DNA of 64,000 nucleotides from Dehalococcoidia bacterium (GTDB lineage Bacteria > Chloroflexota > Dehalococcoidia > GIF9 > AB-539-J10): contig JAFGFT010000011.1 in the NCBI GenBank assembly GCA_016930935.1, forward strand, positions 1-64,000, given 5' to 3'. Within the stretch, counting starts at the first letter, position 1, and the number at the start of each line of letters is the position of its first letter. The notes under the pieces were generated by a model. That model did not search any database. It was given only the letters and a program-made list of their open reading frames with translations, and was not told where the DNA came from. The translations under genes were made by a program, and so were the position numbers. Below are positions 35,101-44,220 of the stretch, piece by piece.

Positions 35101-35676
35101 GTGAGCGCGACGGACCATTCAAACAGCAACCAACCCGAACCTGTAACCTATGAACTCACGTTGACAGAGAGGGAAGCTCAGTCCGGCGTTACACGAGTGC
35201 TCACTCGCAACAACAAGCGAATCGAAGTGAAAGTGCCTCCAGCCACACGAAAAGGACAGACTGTCCTGCTTCGAAACGCTTTGAAACTGACAGATGATGT
35301 CGAGGGAGACATCCTTATCCGGATTCTGGTGAAGGCTTCAGAGAAACCGGGTGTTCAGGTAGTTGCCGACGCCAATTTCGAGGCAGAAGTCCTCAAGGCT
35401 CCTATCCCGGTACTGGTCGATTTCTGGGCTCCATGGTGTGGACCTTGTCGCGCGCTGGCACCGCTGACGGAGAGACTCGCGAAGGAATACGCCGGCAGAG
35501 TGAAATTCTGCAAGCTCAACATTGATGAGAACCCACTCGCGTCGCGCAAGTATCAGGTGGTGAGCATACCCACAGTACTGGTCTTCAATCACGGTCAAAT
35601 CGCCGAAATGAGCACGGGAGCGGTGCCCGTTGAAGAACTGAGAGCCCGCATCGATGCTGCCCTGCAACGTGCTTGA
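35101..35676 (+). CDS. Thioredoxin fused to an N-terminal DnaJ C-terminal-like domain
   Basis: Start at the GTG at 35101 with a GGGGGAGGCAC SD, 191 residues. Residues ~14-80 (YELTLTEREAQSGVTRVLTRNNKRIEVKVPPATRKGQTVLLRN, then GDILIRILV) match the last beta-sandwich of DnaJ (CTD-II), with its LxLxxxEAxxG and VxVPxGxxxGxxxRL pattern. Residues ~85-191 are a complete thioredoxin with WCGPC (Cys113, Cys116) and a cis-Pro in VSIPTVLVF. No J domain or zinc region is present. It lies 70 bases after dehydratase copy 2 and 63 before an Lpd-like disulfide reductase, which could be its reductant. Confidence 0.85.
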   Translation: MSATDHSNSNQPEPVTYELTLTEREAQSGVTRVLTRNNKRIEVKVPPATRKGQTVLLRNALKLTDDVEGDILIRILVKASEKPGVQVVADANFEAEVLKAPIPVLVDFWAPWCGPCRALAPLTERLAKEYAGRVKFCKLNIDENPLASRKYQVVSIPTVLVFNHGQIAEMSTGAVPVEELRARIDAALQRA

Positions 35677-35739
35677 GCGGGACAACTGAAATCCGATACA
35701 CGCACCAACAATAGCCCAGGGGAGAACAAACAGGAGAAC

Positions 35740-37113
35740 ATGACAATGCAGAAGCATGACGCTGTAATCGTCGGGTCAGGGTCCGGTATGTTTGTTGTTT
35801 ACGAGGCAGTCTTCCGCGGGCTTTCAGTGGCGCTCGTTGACAAAGGCCCGTTGGGAGGAACGTGCCCAAATCTCGGCTGCATACCGTCGAAGATGCTCAT
35901 GCTCCCTGCCGACAGAATTGTAGAGATTCAGGAGGCACGCAAACTCGGCATCGAGACTGAGGTCAAGAGCATCAATTTCGCGCTGATAATGGAGCGCATG
36001 CGCCGTAGCGTGCAGGAAGCACAGAGACAGATGGGAGAGTCCTTCTCTCAACTCCGCGGTCTCCATTTCTACGAAGGTGAAGGCCGCTTCGTCGGCGAGT
36101 ATCAGATGGATGCCGGAGGGACCATCATCACAAGCGACCGCTTCATCATCGCCACCGGTTCACGTCCGTATGTCCCGCCATTGCCCGGACTCAACTCGGT
36201 TGGATATCTCACTACGGAGACGCTGCTCGAACTCAACAGTGCACCGGCCAGTATGGTCATCATCGGAGGAGGGTACATCGGCGTCGAGTACGCGCACTTC
36301 TTCGCCGCCATGGGGACAGCGGTGACGCTCATCGAGTCAGCAGAACGACTGGTCCAAGAAGAAGAACCGGAGGTTGCCGCTCTCCTCAAGCATGCGCTCA
36401 GAAAACGAATGCAGGTACTTACTGACATTGAGATCGAGCAGGTCGGTAAATCTCAGGACAGCATCAGGGTGCTCATAAGGGAGAAGCGGTCCGGGGCTCA
36501 CTTCACTGTAACGGCTGACACTATAATGGTCGCCACTGGCAGGCAGTCGAACGCAGACCTTCTCCAGGTTGAGAAGACAGGCGTGAAGACAGACGAAAGA
36601 GGCTTCATTCCGGTCAACGGCAAAATGGAAACCAACATGCAGGGAATTTACGCTGTTGGCGATGCCAACGGACGATTCATGTTTCGACATATTGCAAACA
36701 TTGAGGCATCAATCGCTGCACACAACGCGTTCACAGGCCAGAACGAAACTATGGACTACAGCGCCGCTCCACACGCCGTGTATTCATACCCTCAGATTGC
36801 TGCAGTGGGACTTACCGCCCATGAAGCCAGAAAAGAACACAACATCCTGGTCGGCAGAGCACGCTACATGGATACGGCTACAGGAGAAGCCATGATGGAG
36901 ACTGACGGGTTCGCGAAGGCTATCGTTGATCGTGACACACACAAGATACTTGGATTCCACGTCATCGGCCCTCACGCGCCATCACTGGTGCAGGAGGTTA
37001 TCAACGCCATGACTGCCGGAGGCCATGTGGATGAGATTACGAAGGGCATCCACATACATCCCGCCCTGCCGGAACTGGTTCAGGCAGCATTTCGCAACGT
37101 CGCACCGGAATAG
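35740..37113 (+). CDS. Dihydrolipoamide dehydrogenase-like pyridine nucleotide-disulfide oxidoreductase (copy 2)
   Basis: 457 residues from the ATG at 35740 (SD AGGAG only 3 bases away; the ATG at 35746 is an alternative with 9-base spacing). FAD motif VIVGSGSGMFVVYEA, disulfide GGTCPNLGCIPSK, NAD(P) motif GGGYIGVEYAHFFAAMG, AVGDANG and terminal IHIHPALPEL are all present. It is closely related to copy 1 at 6928 and shares its unusual first glycine motif. Located right behind the thioredoxin fusion, it may act as a thioredoxin or small-thiol reductase rather than E3 of a dehydrogenase complex; this is inference from context. Confidence 0.85.
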   Translation: MTMQKHDAVIVGSGSGMFVVYEAVFRGLSVALVDKGPLGGTCPNLGCIPSKMLMLPADRIVEIQEARKLGIETEVKSINFALIMERMRRSVQEAQRQMGESFSQLRGLHFYEGEGRFVGEYQMDAGGTIITSDRFIIATGSRPYVPPLPGLNSVGYLTTETLLELNSAPASMVIIGGGYIGVEYAHFFAAMGTAVTLIESAERLVQEEEPEVAALLKHALRKRMQVLTDIEIEQVGKSQDSIRVLIREKRSGAHFTVTADTIMVATGRQSNADLLQVEKTGVKTDERGFIPVNGKMETNMQGIYAVGDANGRFMFRHIANIEASIAAHNAFTGQNETMDYSAAPHAVYSYPQIAAVGLTAHEARKEHNILVGRARYMDTATGEAMMETDGFAKAIVDRDTHKILGFHVIGPHAPSLVQEVINAMTAGGHVDEITKGIHIHPALPELVQAAFRNVAPE

Positions 37114-37192
37114 AAAGCAATGGCCCCTTCTTACATAAATATAGGGAATCCCGCACAAGGAACGGAGAAAAGGCAGCACCAACAGGAAAGGT

Positions 37193-38404
37193 CTACGAGC
37201 GAGCGTAGAGCCCTGCCGCAACCCGCCTGAAGCGGTCGAGCGCCTCGTGGATACTCTCCACAGAGGTTGAGAAACAGAGACGGAGATACCCTTCACCCTC
37301 CGGCCCGAAGGCAGTTCCTGGCAGAGTAGCCACACCACCCTCTTCCAGAAGAACCGTGGCGAGGTCTGCGGAGGATACCCCGAGTTGAGAGATATTGGGG
37401 AATGCGTAGAACGCCCCAAGCGGCACTTTGCAGCTCACTCCAGGGATGCTGTTCAATCCATCCACCATCAGATCCCGCCGCTCTCTCAATACACGCATCA
37501 TCGTCTGGCTATCCCCTTGGTCACCTGCCAGCGCCTCGATTCCAGCAACCTGAACGAATTGAGGAGTGCATGATGTGCTGCTATTGATCAGACGCACCAC
37601 GGTGGCAACGAGCCAATCAGGCATGACCGCGTATCCAAGGCGCCAACCCGTCATAGCATAGGTTTTTGAGAACCCACCCACGAGCAAGGCTCTGTCGCTC
37701 ATTCCATCAACTGACATAATACTTGCAGGTGCCTCATCATAGTACATGTGGTCGTAGATCTCGTCCGACAAGACAAGCAAATCATGCTCGCGGGCAATAA
37801 CCGCAATCTCTTCCACATCACTCTTCGAAAGGACACCCCCTGTTGGATTGTGCGGCGAGTTCAGAATGATGAGCTTGGTCCGGGGTGTTATCCTCGAGCG
37901 CAACTCATCGAGGTCGAACCTGAAATCCAGTTCCTCGCGCAGTGGAACAGGAACAGCAACAGCACTGGCGAAGCCAATGGCAGATTGAAACACAGGAAAC
38001 AGGGGAGCAGGATAGATGGCCTCATCGCCTTCGTCCAGCAAAGCCAGCAAAGAGAAGAAGATGAGAGGCTTCGCGCCCGAACCTACAACAACTCTATCAG
38101 GAGAAACCTCGATGCCACGGGTCCGGAAGACCTCTTGAGCAATCTCTTCTCGCAGTGACACTATCCCCTGCGAATTGCAGTAGCGAGTGTGACCATCCGC
38201 AATTGCCTGCTGTCCAGCCTGGCAGATATTGTCAGGAGTATTGAAACAAGGTTCGCCAATCTCAAGATGAACAATGTCCATCCCTCTCGCTTCCAGAGCT
38301 TGAGCCCGTGCCAACACAACAAACGCCGAATCGGCAGACAGCTGTTGCGTTCTGCTTGAGACTCTCGCACGTGTATGAGATTCGCTAGATGAGTTGAGTA
38401 TCAT
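37193..38404 (-). CDS. Class I/II pyridoxal-phosphate aminotransferase
   Basis: 403 residues, aspartate aminotransferase fold type I. LEIGEPCFNTPDNI near 46, VVGSGAKPLIFFSLLALLDEGD near 105, ILNSPHNPTGG near 180, the Schiff-base lysine in GGFSKTYAMTGWRLGY near 250, and a C-terminal YLRLCFSTSVESI with the carboxylate-binding Arg. It is probably a broad aspartate/aromatic or alanine transaminase; specificity is not deducible. The start ATG lacks a clear SD and the first ~20 residues are polar and non-conserved, so the start may be further in. It is convergent with the Lpd-like gene. Confidence 0.9.
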   Translation of the reverse strand: MILNSSSESHTRARVSSRTQQLSADSAFVVLARAQALEARGMDIVHLEIGEPCFNTPDNICQAGQQAIADGHTRYCNSQGIVSLREEIAQEVFRTRGIEVSPDRVVVGSGAKPLIFFSLLALLDEGDEAIYPAPLFPVFQSAIGFASAVAVPVPLREELDFRFDLDELRSRITPRTKLIILNSPHNPTGGVLSKSDVEEIAVIAREHDLLVLSDEIYDHMYYDEAPASIMSVDGMSDRALLVGGFSKTYAMTGWRLGYAVMPDWLVATVVRLINSSTSCTPQFVQVAGIEALAGDQGDSQTMMRVLRERRDLMVDGLNSIPGVSCKVPLGAFYAFPNISQLGVSSADLATVLLEEGGVATLPGTAFGPEGEGYLRLCFSTSVESIHEALDRFRRVAAGLYARS

Positions 38405-38650
38405 TGTGCGGCTGCATCAAGAACGGTGAAACAGATATGACTGATTCACCCACCACGATAGCAGAACATTGTATCAGGAACAGCGCTCAGTAACAACGCG
38501 GGCAGCAAGCGGTACTGCTATACGTTCAGCCCCTGTAATCCCGCTGGCAGGCCAACCATCAAGATTGTAGAATACACTACACTCAGGTGACCAAGTCCCT
38601 TTTGGCGCCTGACCACCGTTTCGCCACTAGACCTGTTAAGGAGGATCATA

Positions 38651-39748
38651 ATGACCGTACCAGTGTTGAACCTGAAGGGTACGCCCAGAGAGATCGGACG
38701 TCAGCACGGAGAACAGGTGAGAGAGCTTGTTCAGGCCAATCTAGGCTTCTACATGGACCTCTGGCAGCACATGGGGAGCGTTGGCCGTGACAAGATTCTG
38801 ACGGATGTTGAGGCATTCGTGCCATTTATAGAGCAGTACGATGCCGACCTTGTGGAAGAGATGCGCGGACTCGCGGAAGGCGCAGGACTCGAATTTCGTG
38901 AGATTGCAGCCCTCAATGCACGTACTGAACTGACTTTCTCCTGTCTGCCCAATACGCTGAAGGATTCGTCGACCGGAGGATGCACTTCATTCGGCCTACT
39001 TCCAGAAGTAACTGAGAACGGTCACCTGATGATTGGACAGAATTGGGATTGGCGTGCAGAGGCCATCGGCACCTCGGTCGTGTTGCAGATAGAGCAGACC
39101 AACAAACCGTCAATTGTCATGCATGCCGAGGCGGGGACCATCGGACACAGGGGACTCAACTCATCAGGGCTCGGCGTCTGCATCAACTACATCAGGTCGG
39201 AGATTGACGGATTCAGGCCCGGCCTTCCGTTCCTCATCAAGCTCAGGGCGATACTCAATTGCACGCGAATGTCAGACGCGCTGAGGATGCTGATGACCTA
39301 TGTGGGGCCCAACAGCATGAACATGCTTATCGCACAGCAGGGTGGCGAGATTGTGAATGTGGAGAATCTCCCAAATGATCTGCTCTTCATCTATCCGATG
39401 GACGGCATCGTAACCCATGCCAACCATTTCGAGTCGCCTATGCTGCGAGTGCGTGACACTGGAAAGAGCACGTTGCCCGATACCATATACCGGAGTCGCC
39501 GTCTGCGCCGCCTCCTGACCGCCCGAAGCGGCCATCTCAATATTGAGACCATCAGAGAGGCCGTGACAGATCACTTCAGCTATCCCGACAGCATTTGCAG
39601 GCACCCTGACGAACGCTACCCAAGGGTGGACCAGTGGCAGACACTCTCCTCAATCCTTATGGACCTTGCAGAGTTGAACCTGCGGTACACCGAAGGTCCA
39701 CCGTGCAGCAGCCCGTACCACCTGGTACAGGTACCGGCAAAAGCGTAA
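38651..39748 (+). CDS. C45-family autoproteolytic acyltransferase/hydrolase (acyl-CoA:6-APA acyltransferase-like)
   Basis: 365 residues behind a consensus AAGGAGGATCATA SD. After an N-terminal helical segment (TPREIGRQHGEQVREL) comes the Ntn-hydrolase cleavage site STGGCTSFG, with Cys111 as the expected nucleophile after self-processing. It is followed by GHLMIGQNWDWRAEA, typical of the penicillin acyltransferase/C45 group. Family members transfer or hydrolyse amide-linked acyl groups; the physiological substrate is unknown. It is a single-gene unit, ending at an imperfect hairpin. Confidence 0.9.
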   Translation: MTVPVLNLKGTPREIGRQHGEQVRELVQANLGFYMDLWQHMGSVGRDKILTDVEAFVPFIEQYDADLVEEMRGLAEGAGLEFREIAALNARTELTFSCLPNTLKDSSTGGCTSFGLLPEVTENGHLMIGQNWDWRAEAIGTSVVLQIEQTNKPSIVMHAEAGTIGHRGLNSSGLGVCINYIRSEIDGFRPGLPFLIKLRAILNCTRMSDALRMLMTYVGPNSMNMLIAQQGGEIVNVENLPNDLLFIYPMDGIVTHANHFESPMLRVRDTGKSTLPDTIYRSRRLRRLLTARSGHLNIETIREAVTDHFSYPDSICRHPDERYPRVDQWQTLSSILMDLAELNLRYTEGPPCSSPYHLVQVPAKA

Positions 39749-39767
39749 AACGACGTACAACTCACGG

Positions 39768-39802
39768 CAGAGGCGGGTGAGACGGCTGTCTCCCCCCTCT
39801 GT
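39768..39802 (+). terminator. Imperfect hairpin after the C45 gene
   Basis: CAGAGGCGGGTGAGAC faces GTCTCCCCCCTCTG across a GGCT loop, with two unpaired bases on the left arm. It is a plausible terminator 20 bases past the stop codon, without a T-run. Confidence 0.5.
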
Positions 39803-39955
39803 CTATGTATTCCCTTTCACTTGCGTCGCGCTGTACGCATAACTGCAGATACCTCTCGGTCATCGCCATTCCGTGCGGCTCTTCATCCACTGCCGCACAA
39901 TCAGCTTTGAAACGAAATGGCGACTGCCATCGGACCAAGCACCATTTCTTTGTGG

Positions 39956-39961
39956 TACAAT
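39956..39961 (+). promoter_or_regulatory. Possible -10 box (TACAAT) of the dehydratase activase gene
   Basis: TACAAT ends 14 bases before the ATG at 39976, so the transcript would start only about 6-9 bases ahead of the start codon. No SD is present in that space. I see no good -35 hexamer at 17-base spacing, so the call is tentative. Confidence 0.35.
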
Positions 39962-39975
39962 CCCCCTTTGGATAA

Positions 39976-42900
39976 ATGACTCAGTATCTAGGCATCGATG
40001 TAGGTTCCGTAAGCGTCAAGCTTTGCTTGGTCAATAACAGCGGAGAAGTTCTCCGCACGGACACAGAAAAGGTAAGCACCGGCCCAAGGGCTGCAGTGAG
40101 CGAGATCATCTCTCGACTCGTTGCAGAAGTACCTGCGGACGATATTGCTGCCGCTGGAGTCTCAGGCTCCAGCAGTTCGTTGATTCCGGCAGAGTTGGGA
40201 TGGACCAGCTATAGCAATTCGCTTGCTATCGCCTCTGGTGTCCTGCACTACAACCCCGACGCGCGGACCATCATTCAGATTGGCGGACAATCATCGCTCA
40301 TCATCGAACTTGAGGATGGTCTCCGCAAGCCCTGGAAGGTAGAATCAAATCCTCTCTGCGCGGCAGGTACGGGCAGGTTCCTCGAGCAGCAAGCATATCG
40401 GCTCGGAATCAGCATGGATGATTTCGCATCCCTCGCGCTCAGTTGCACAGGAGCGGCACCACGCATCGCTGCGAGGTGCAGTGTTTTCGCCAAGACTGAC
40501 CTCATTCACCTCCAGCAGAAAGGTGTGACAATCGAGCCAATGCTCTACGCACTCTGCGAGAGCGTTGCACGCATGGTCGGCTCATTCAAAAAAGGCCCCT
40601 TTGCATCTCCAATCTACATGGTCGGTGGTGTTGCCGCCAACGCCGCTATCGTGAAGGCAATGGAGCACGTCATTACCACGCGGAATGGCAGCGAGGCCAC
40701 CGTGACTGTCCCTGACGAGTATCTGCATGCGCAGGCGCTCGGCACCGCACTACTCACGATAGGGAAGACGTCACACAGCATCATGGTGGCTGCGCAGGAT
40801 GAGAGCCAGCAGTACTTCCAGATGCCCCCGCTTGAGAAGGTCGGTGAGGACGCCTCGGATAGGCAGCCTACTATCAAGGGTCCGTGCACAGGATACCTTG
40901 GCATAGATATTGGCTCTACAAGCACGAAGGCCGTCATCGTCGACAAAGACGGCACCGTTCTGGCGAAGCACTACCTCATGACCGCCGGCCAGCCGGTTCC
41001 CGCCGTCAAGGGACTCTTCGGCAAGCTTCTGGAGAAGGGCGCTGACCAGGTGAAGATTGCAGGCGTCGGCATCACAGGTTCCGGCCGCTATCTCGTGGGT
41101 AGCCTGGTTGGCGCGGACCTCATCAAGAACGAGATTACTGCGCAGACAAGGGCAGCTGCAGAGCTGGACCCCAATGCGGACATCATTGAGATTGGTGGAC
41201 AGGACTCCAAGCTTGTCATCAAGCACAATGGAGTGGTTATCGACTATCAGATGAACAAAGCCTGTGCGGCAGGCACGGGCAGTTTCATAGACGAACTTGC
41301 CGAGATGCTGGGTGTCTCCGTGACTGACGGACAGTTTGCGAGGTTGGCATTTGATGCACCGTACACCATCGACCTCGGCACCAGGTGCGCATCATTCATG
41401 TCACAGTCGGTGGCACGTGCGCAGCAGGAAGGGATGCCACTTGAGGTTATCACCGCAAGTCTGGCCATCGGAATCGCCAAAAACTACCTATCGAAGGTCG
41501 TCGAGAACAGACGACTTGGTGACCGCATCATCGTCACGGGTGCCGTGTTCTACAATCAGGCCGTCGTCTCGGCCTTCCGACGTGAACTCCCTGGCAAGCA
41601 GTTGATAGTCCCTGAACACAAGGAGATTTCCGGTGCCATCGGCGCCGCGCTGCTCGCCAAGGAAGAACTCGGAGGACGGAAATCCAGATTCAAGGGATTC
41701 CACAACGTTATCGACCACAAGGTGGACCTCAGCACCTTCACGTGCAAGGGATGTGACAACAACTGCACCATCACGCGAATGCAGCTTCCCGATGAGAAGC
41801 CTACCTTCTTCGGCAGTCGATGTGACAAGTATGATGCCTCAGCAGGCCATGCCCGGCAGGCAACTGCCTTCGACGAACGGGAGAAGCTACTTTTCGCCGG
41901 AGCAGAAGGTACTGAGAACTCCGGTCCTACCGTAGGCATACCGCGAGCACTACTGGTGTACGACTTCGCACCACTCCTTATCGGGTTCATTGACAAGCTC
42001 GGAGCGCGCCCGATAGTCACAAGCAAGTCAACCGGCGATATCATAGCCAGGGCAGTGGAGTTGGCCTACACGGACAGCTGTTTCCCCATGAAGATTCTCC
42101 ATGGCCATGCTGCTCAGCTTGAAAGCGCTGATTTCATCCTCTATCCCTCAGCCATTCGACTGGGACTGAAGGACGGAAACGAGAATCAGAAGTACGCGTG
42201 CCCACTCGTTCAGGCAGCACCTTACATAATCCGTCAGACCGTCGGTCTCGGCGACCGATTGCTTGTACCAACGCTCGATTTCAGCATGGGGACAGGCGAC
42301 GTTATCGACAACCTGACTACTGTGGCGCTGCAGATGGGCTACACGAAGGAACAGGGTCGTGAGGCAGCGCTCGCAGGACTGCAATCTCTGGACACATTCA
42401 GAGAAGCGCAGGCTGAGGCGGGCAGGAAGATGCTCGAGGACCTCCACAAGAGCGACAAGCTGGGTATCGTTATCCTCGCCCGCTCATACATGTCACAGGA
42501 TTCCGGAGCGAACCTCGGCATTGCTGAGAAACTGGCACAGTTGGGCGTGGTGCCGATTCCGATTGACTACCTTCCGCTCGAGAAGGTCAATCCAAAGGAA
42601 TACCAGGATAGGCCCTACTGGTTCTATGAGAGCAAGTACATCGCCGCAGCCAAACTGGTCGCCGAGGACCCGCAGTTATACGGTCTCGCACTGACGAATT
42701 TCGGGTGCGGTCCCAACTCCTTCATGCTACGCATGGTGCAGGACATCATGGGTGACAAGCCTCTCGGCGAACTCGAAATCGATGAGCATGCAGCCGAGGC
42801 CGGACTTGTCACGCGTGTTGAAGCATTCGTGGATACTGTCGTCGGTCATGCCAAGTCAGGCGAACCTGAGTATGTTGCCCCGGAGAACATACGCCGAGAC

Positions 42901-44148
42901 GTCTCAGTGTTGACCAGGACGGACAGAACGCTGCTCATCCCCTACATGTCCCCCCACGCTGCGGTCATTGGTGCTGCAATGAAAGGCTACGGACTCGATG
43001 TGACCGTCCTTCCGGAACCCGATGAGCGCGTGCTGCACTACGCTGATAAGGTAACAACCGGGGTCGAGTGCCTCCCGTTCCGAGTGACGCTCGGAGGTTT
43101 CCTCAAGTACTACGATGAGAACGGCCACTCACCGAAAAAGGCGCAGGCCTTCATGGCAGGTGCGTACGGGCCATGCAGACTGGGACACTATGCAGGAGAA
43201 CAACTGCGCATCTTCCAGGACCTTGGACTCGACCTTCCTATGCAGACCAGCGTGTCCAACAACGGATACCGCGACATGCAGATAGGCTCCCGTGCAAAGG
43301 TCGTCTCGTTCGTCAGACTTGCGTGGGACGGCTGCGTCGCTATGGACGTCCTTCAGAAGCTGTTATGGAGAACACGGCCATACGAAAAGGAAACGGGCAG
43401 TGCCGATAGGCTCTTCGCTCGCTACTCCGATGCCATCAACAAGGCGGTTGCGTCTCGAAAGAAGGTTCACCCGATAGTCAACCGTGCAGCAGCCGAGTTC
43501 AAGGACATTATTGACCCCTCACTTCCTCGAAGGCCACTTGTAGGAATCAACGGGGAGATATTCCTCCGCTCGAACGACTTCTCCAACGCCCACCTTGTGA
43601 GGCGCTGCGAGGAAGCGGGACTCGAGGTCATCGTCTCGCCGATGGCAGAGTGGATGAAGTACGTCGCACGTAGAAACGTCGAGGATGCAGTACAGGACCG
43701 CAATCTCAGGAAGCTCATCGTCAATACCACGATGGAGAAGATACAGGAGAGCATGGAGCGGTCCGTCGAAAAACAGTGCAACGGCCTTATCGAAGCTGAC
43801 CCACCAACCAAGCATCTGCTCCACTACTCACGACTCTGGCTCTCCTCAAAGTGCGGTAGCGAAGCAGTTCTCAGCATAGGTAGTGGCGTCGAATGGATGG
43901 AGAACCCCCATTTCGCCGGTGTCATATCTGTAATGCCTCATGGGTGCATGCCTGGAGGCATAGTCGCCGCCATGTCTGAGAAATTCAGCGCCATGTACCA
44001 GAAGCCATGGATCAACCTTACGTTTGATGGCATCATGGAGACCGCGAACACCAACCGCCTGCAGAACTTCGCAGAGATTATCCGCTTCTGCAGTCAGGAC
44101 GGTCCACAGATTCCGCAGAACACGCATCGTGACCTCTCACTCGTCTGA
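39976..44148 (+). CDS. Fused 2-hydroxyacyl-CoA dehydratase activase (BcrA/HgdC x2 - DUF2229 - HgdB-like)
   Basis: A 1390-residue protein. Two ASKHA ATPase domains stand in tandem: the first begins YLGIDVGSVSVKL (residue 4) with CAAGTGRFLEQQA (near 128-140) and RCSVF. The second begins YLGIDIGSTSTKAV (near 307) with CAAGTGSFIDEL (near 430-442) and RCASF. Each has the two Cys that let a HgdC-type dimer share a [4Fe-4S] cluster. A CxxCxxxC motif (CKGCDNNC, near 588) is followed by DUF2229 and a C-terminal HgdB-like region. The activase drives ATP-dependent single-electron transfer to 2-hydroxyacyl-CoA dehydratases or benzoyl-CoA-reductase-type enzymes. No separate HgdA/HgdB pair is in the window. 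No SD; see the short-leader note at 39956. Confidence 0.9.
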   Translation: MTQYLGIDVGSVSVKLCLVNNSGEVLRTDTEKVSTGPRAAVSEIISRLVAEVPADDIAAAGVSGSSSSLIPAELGWTSYSNSLAIASGVLHYNPDARTIIQIGGQSSLIIELEDGLRKPWKVESNPLCAAGTGRFLEQQAYRLGISMDDFASLALSCTGAAPRIAARCSVFAKTDLIHLQQKGVTIEPMLYALCESVARMVGSFKKGPFASPIYMVGGVAANAAIVKAMEHVITTRNGSEATVTVPDEYLHAQALGTALLTIGKTSHSIMVAAQDESQQYFQMPPLEKVGEDASDRQPTIKGPCTGYLGIDIGSTSTKAVIVDKDGTVLAKHYLMTAGQPVPAVKGLFGKLLEKGADQVKIAGVGITGSGRYLVGSLVGADLIKNEITAQTRAAAELDPNADIIEIGGQDSKLVIKHNGVVIDYQMNKACAAGTGSFIDELAEMLGVSVTDGQFARLAFDAPYTIDLGTRCASFMSQSVARAQQEGMPLEVITASLAIGIAKNYLSKVVENRRLGDRIIVTGAVFYNQAVVSAFRRELPGKQLIVPEHKEISGAIGAALLAKEELGGRKSRFKGFHNVIDHKVDLSTFTCKGCDNNCTITRMQLPDEKPTFFGSRCDKYDASAGHARQATAFDEREKLLFAGAEGTENSGPTVGIPRALLVYDFAPLLIGFIDKLGARPIVTSKSTGDIIARAVELAYTDSCFPMKILHGHAAQLESADFILYPSAIRLGLKDGNENQKYACPLVQAAPYIIRQTVGLGDRLLVPTLDFSMGTGDVIDNLTTVALQMGYTKEQGREAALAGLQSLDTFREAQAEAGRKMLEDLHKSDKLGIVILARSYMSQDSGANLGIAEKLAQLGVVPIPIDYLPLEKVNPKEYQDRPYWFYESKYIAAAKLVAEDPQLYGLALTNFGCGPNSFMLRMVQDIMGDKPLGELEIDEHAAEAGLVTRVEAFVDTVVGHAKSGEPEYVAPENIRRDVSVLTRTDRTLLIPYMSPHAAVIGAAMKGYGLDVTVLPEPDERVLHYADKVTTGVECLPFRVTLGGFLKYYDENGHSPKKAQAFMAGAYGPCRLGHYAGEQLRIFQDLGLDLPMQTSVSNNGYRDMQIGSRAKVVSFVRLAWDGCVAMDVLQKLLWRTRPYEKETGSADRLFARYSDAINKAVASRKKVHPIVNRAAAEFKDIIDPSLPRRPLVGINGEIFLRSNDFSNAHLVRRCEEAGLEVIVSPMAEWMKYVARRNVEDAVQDRNLRKLIVNTTMEKIQESMERSVEKQCNGLIEADPPTKHLLHYSRLWLSSKCGSEAVLSIGSGVEWMENPHFAGVISVMPHGCMPGGIVAAMSEKFSAMYQKPWINLTFDGIMETANTNRLQNFAEIIRFCSQDGPQIPQNTHRDLSLV

Positions 44149-44220
44149 TGCGGGAGAATCCGGCACACTGGCAGCATATCTCCAGCCACAGCCTGGCTAC
44201 GCAGGAGAGTGAATCCGGAA

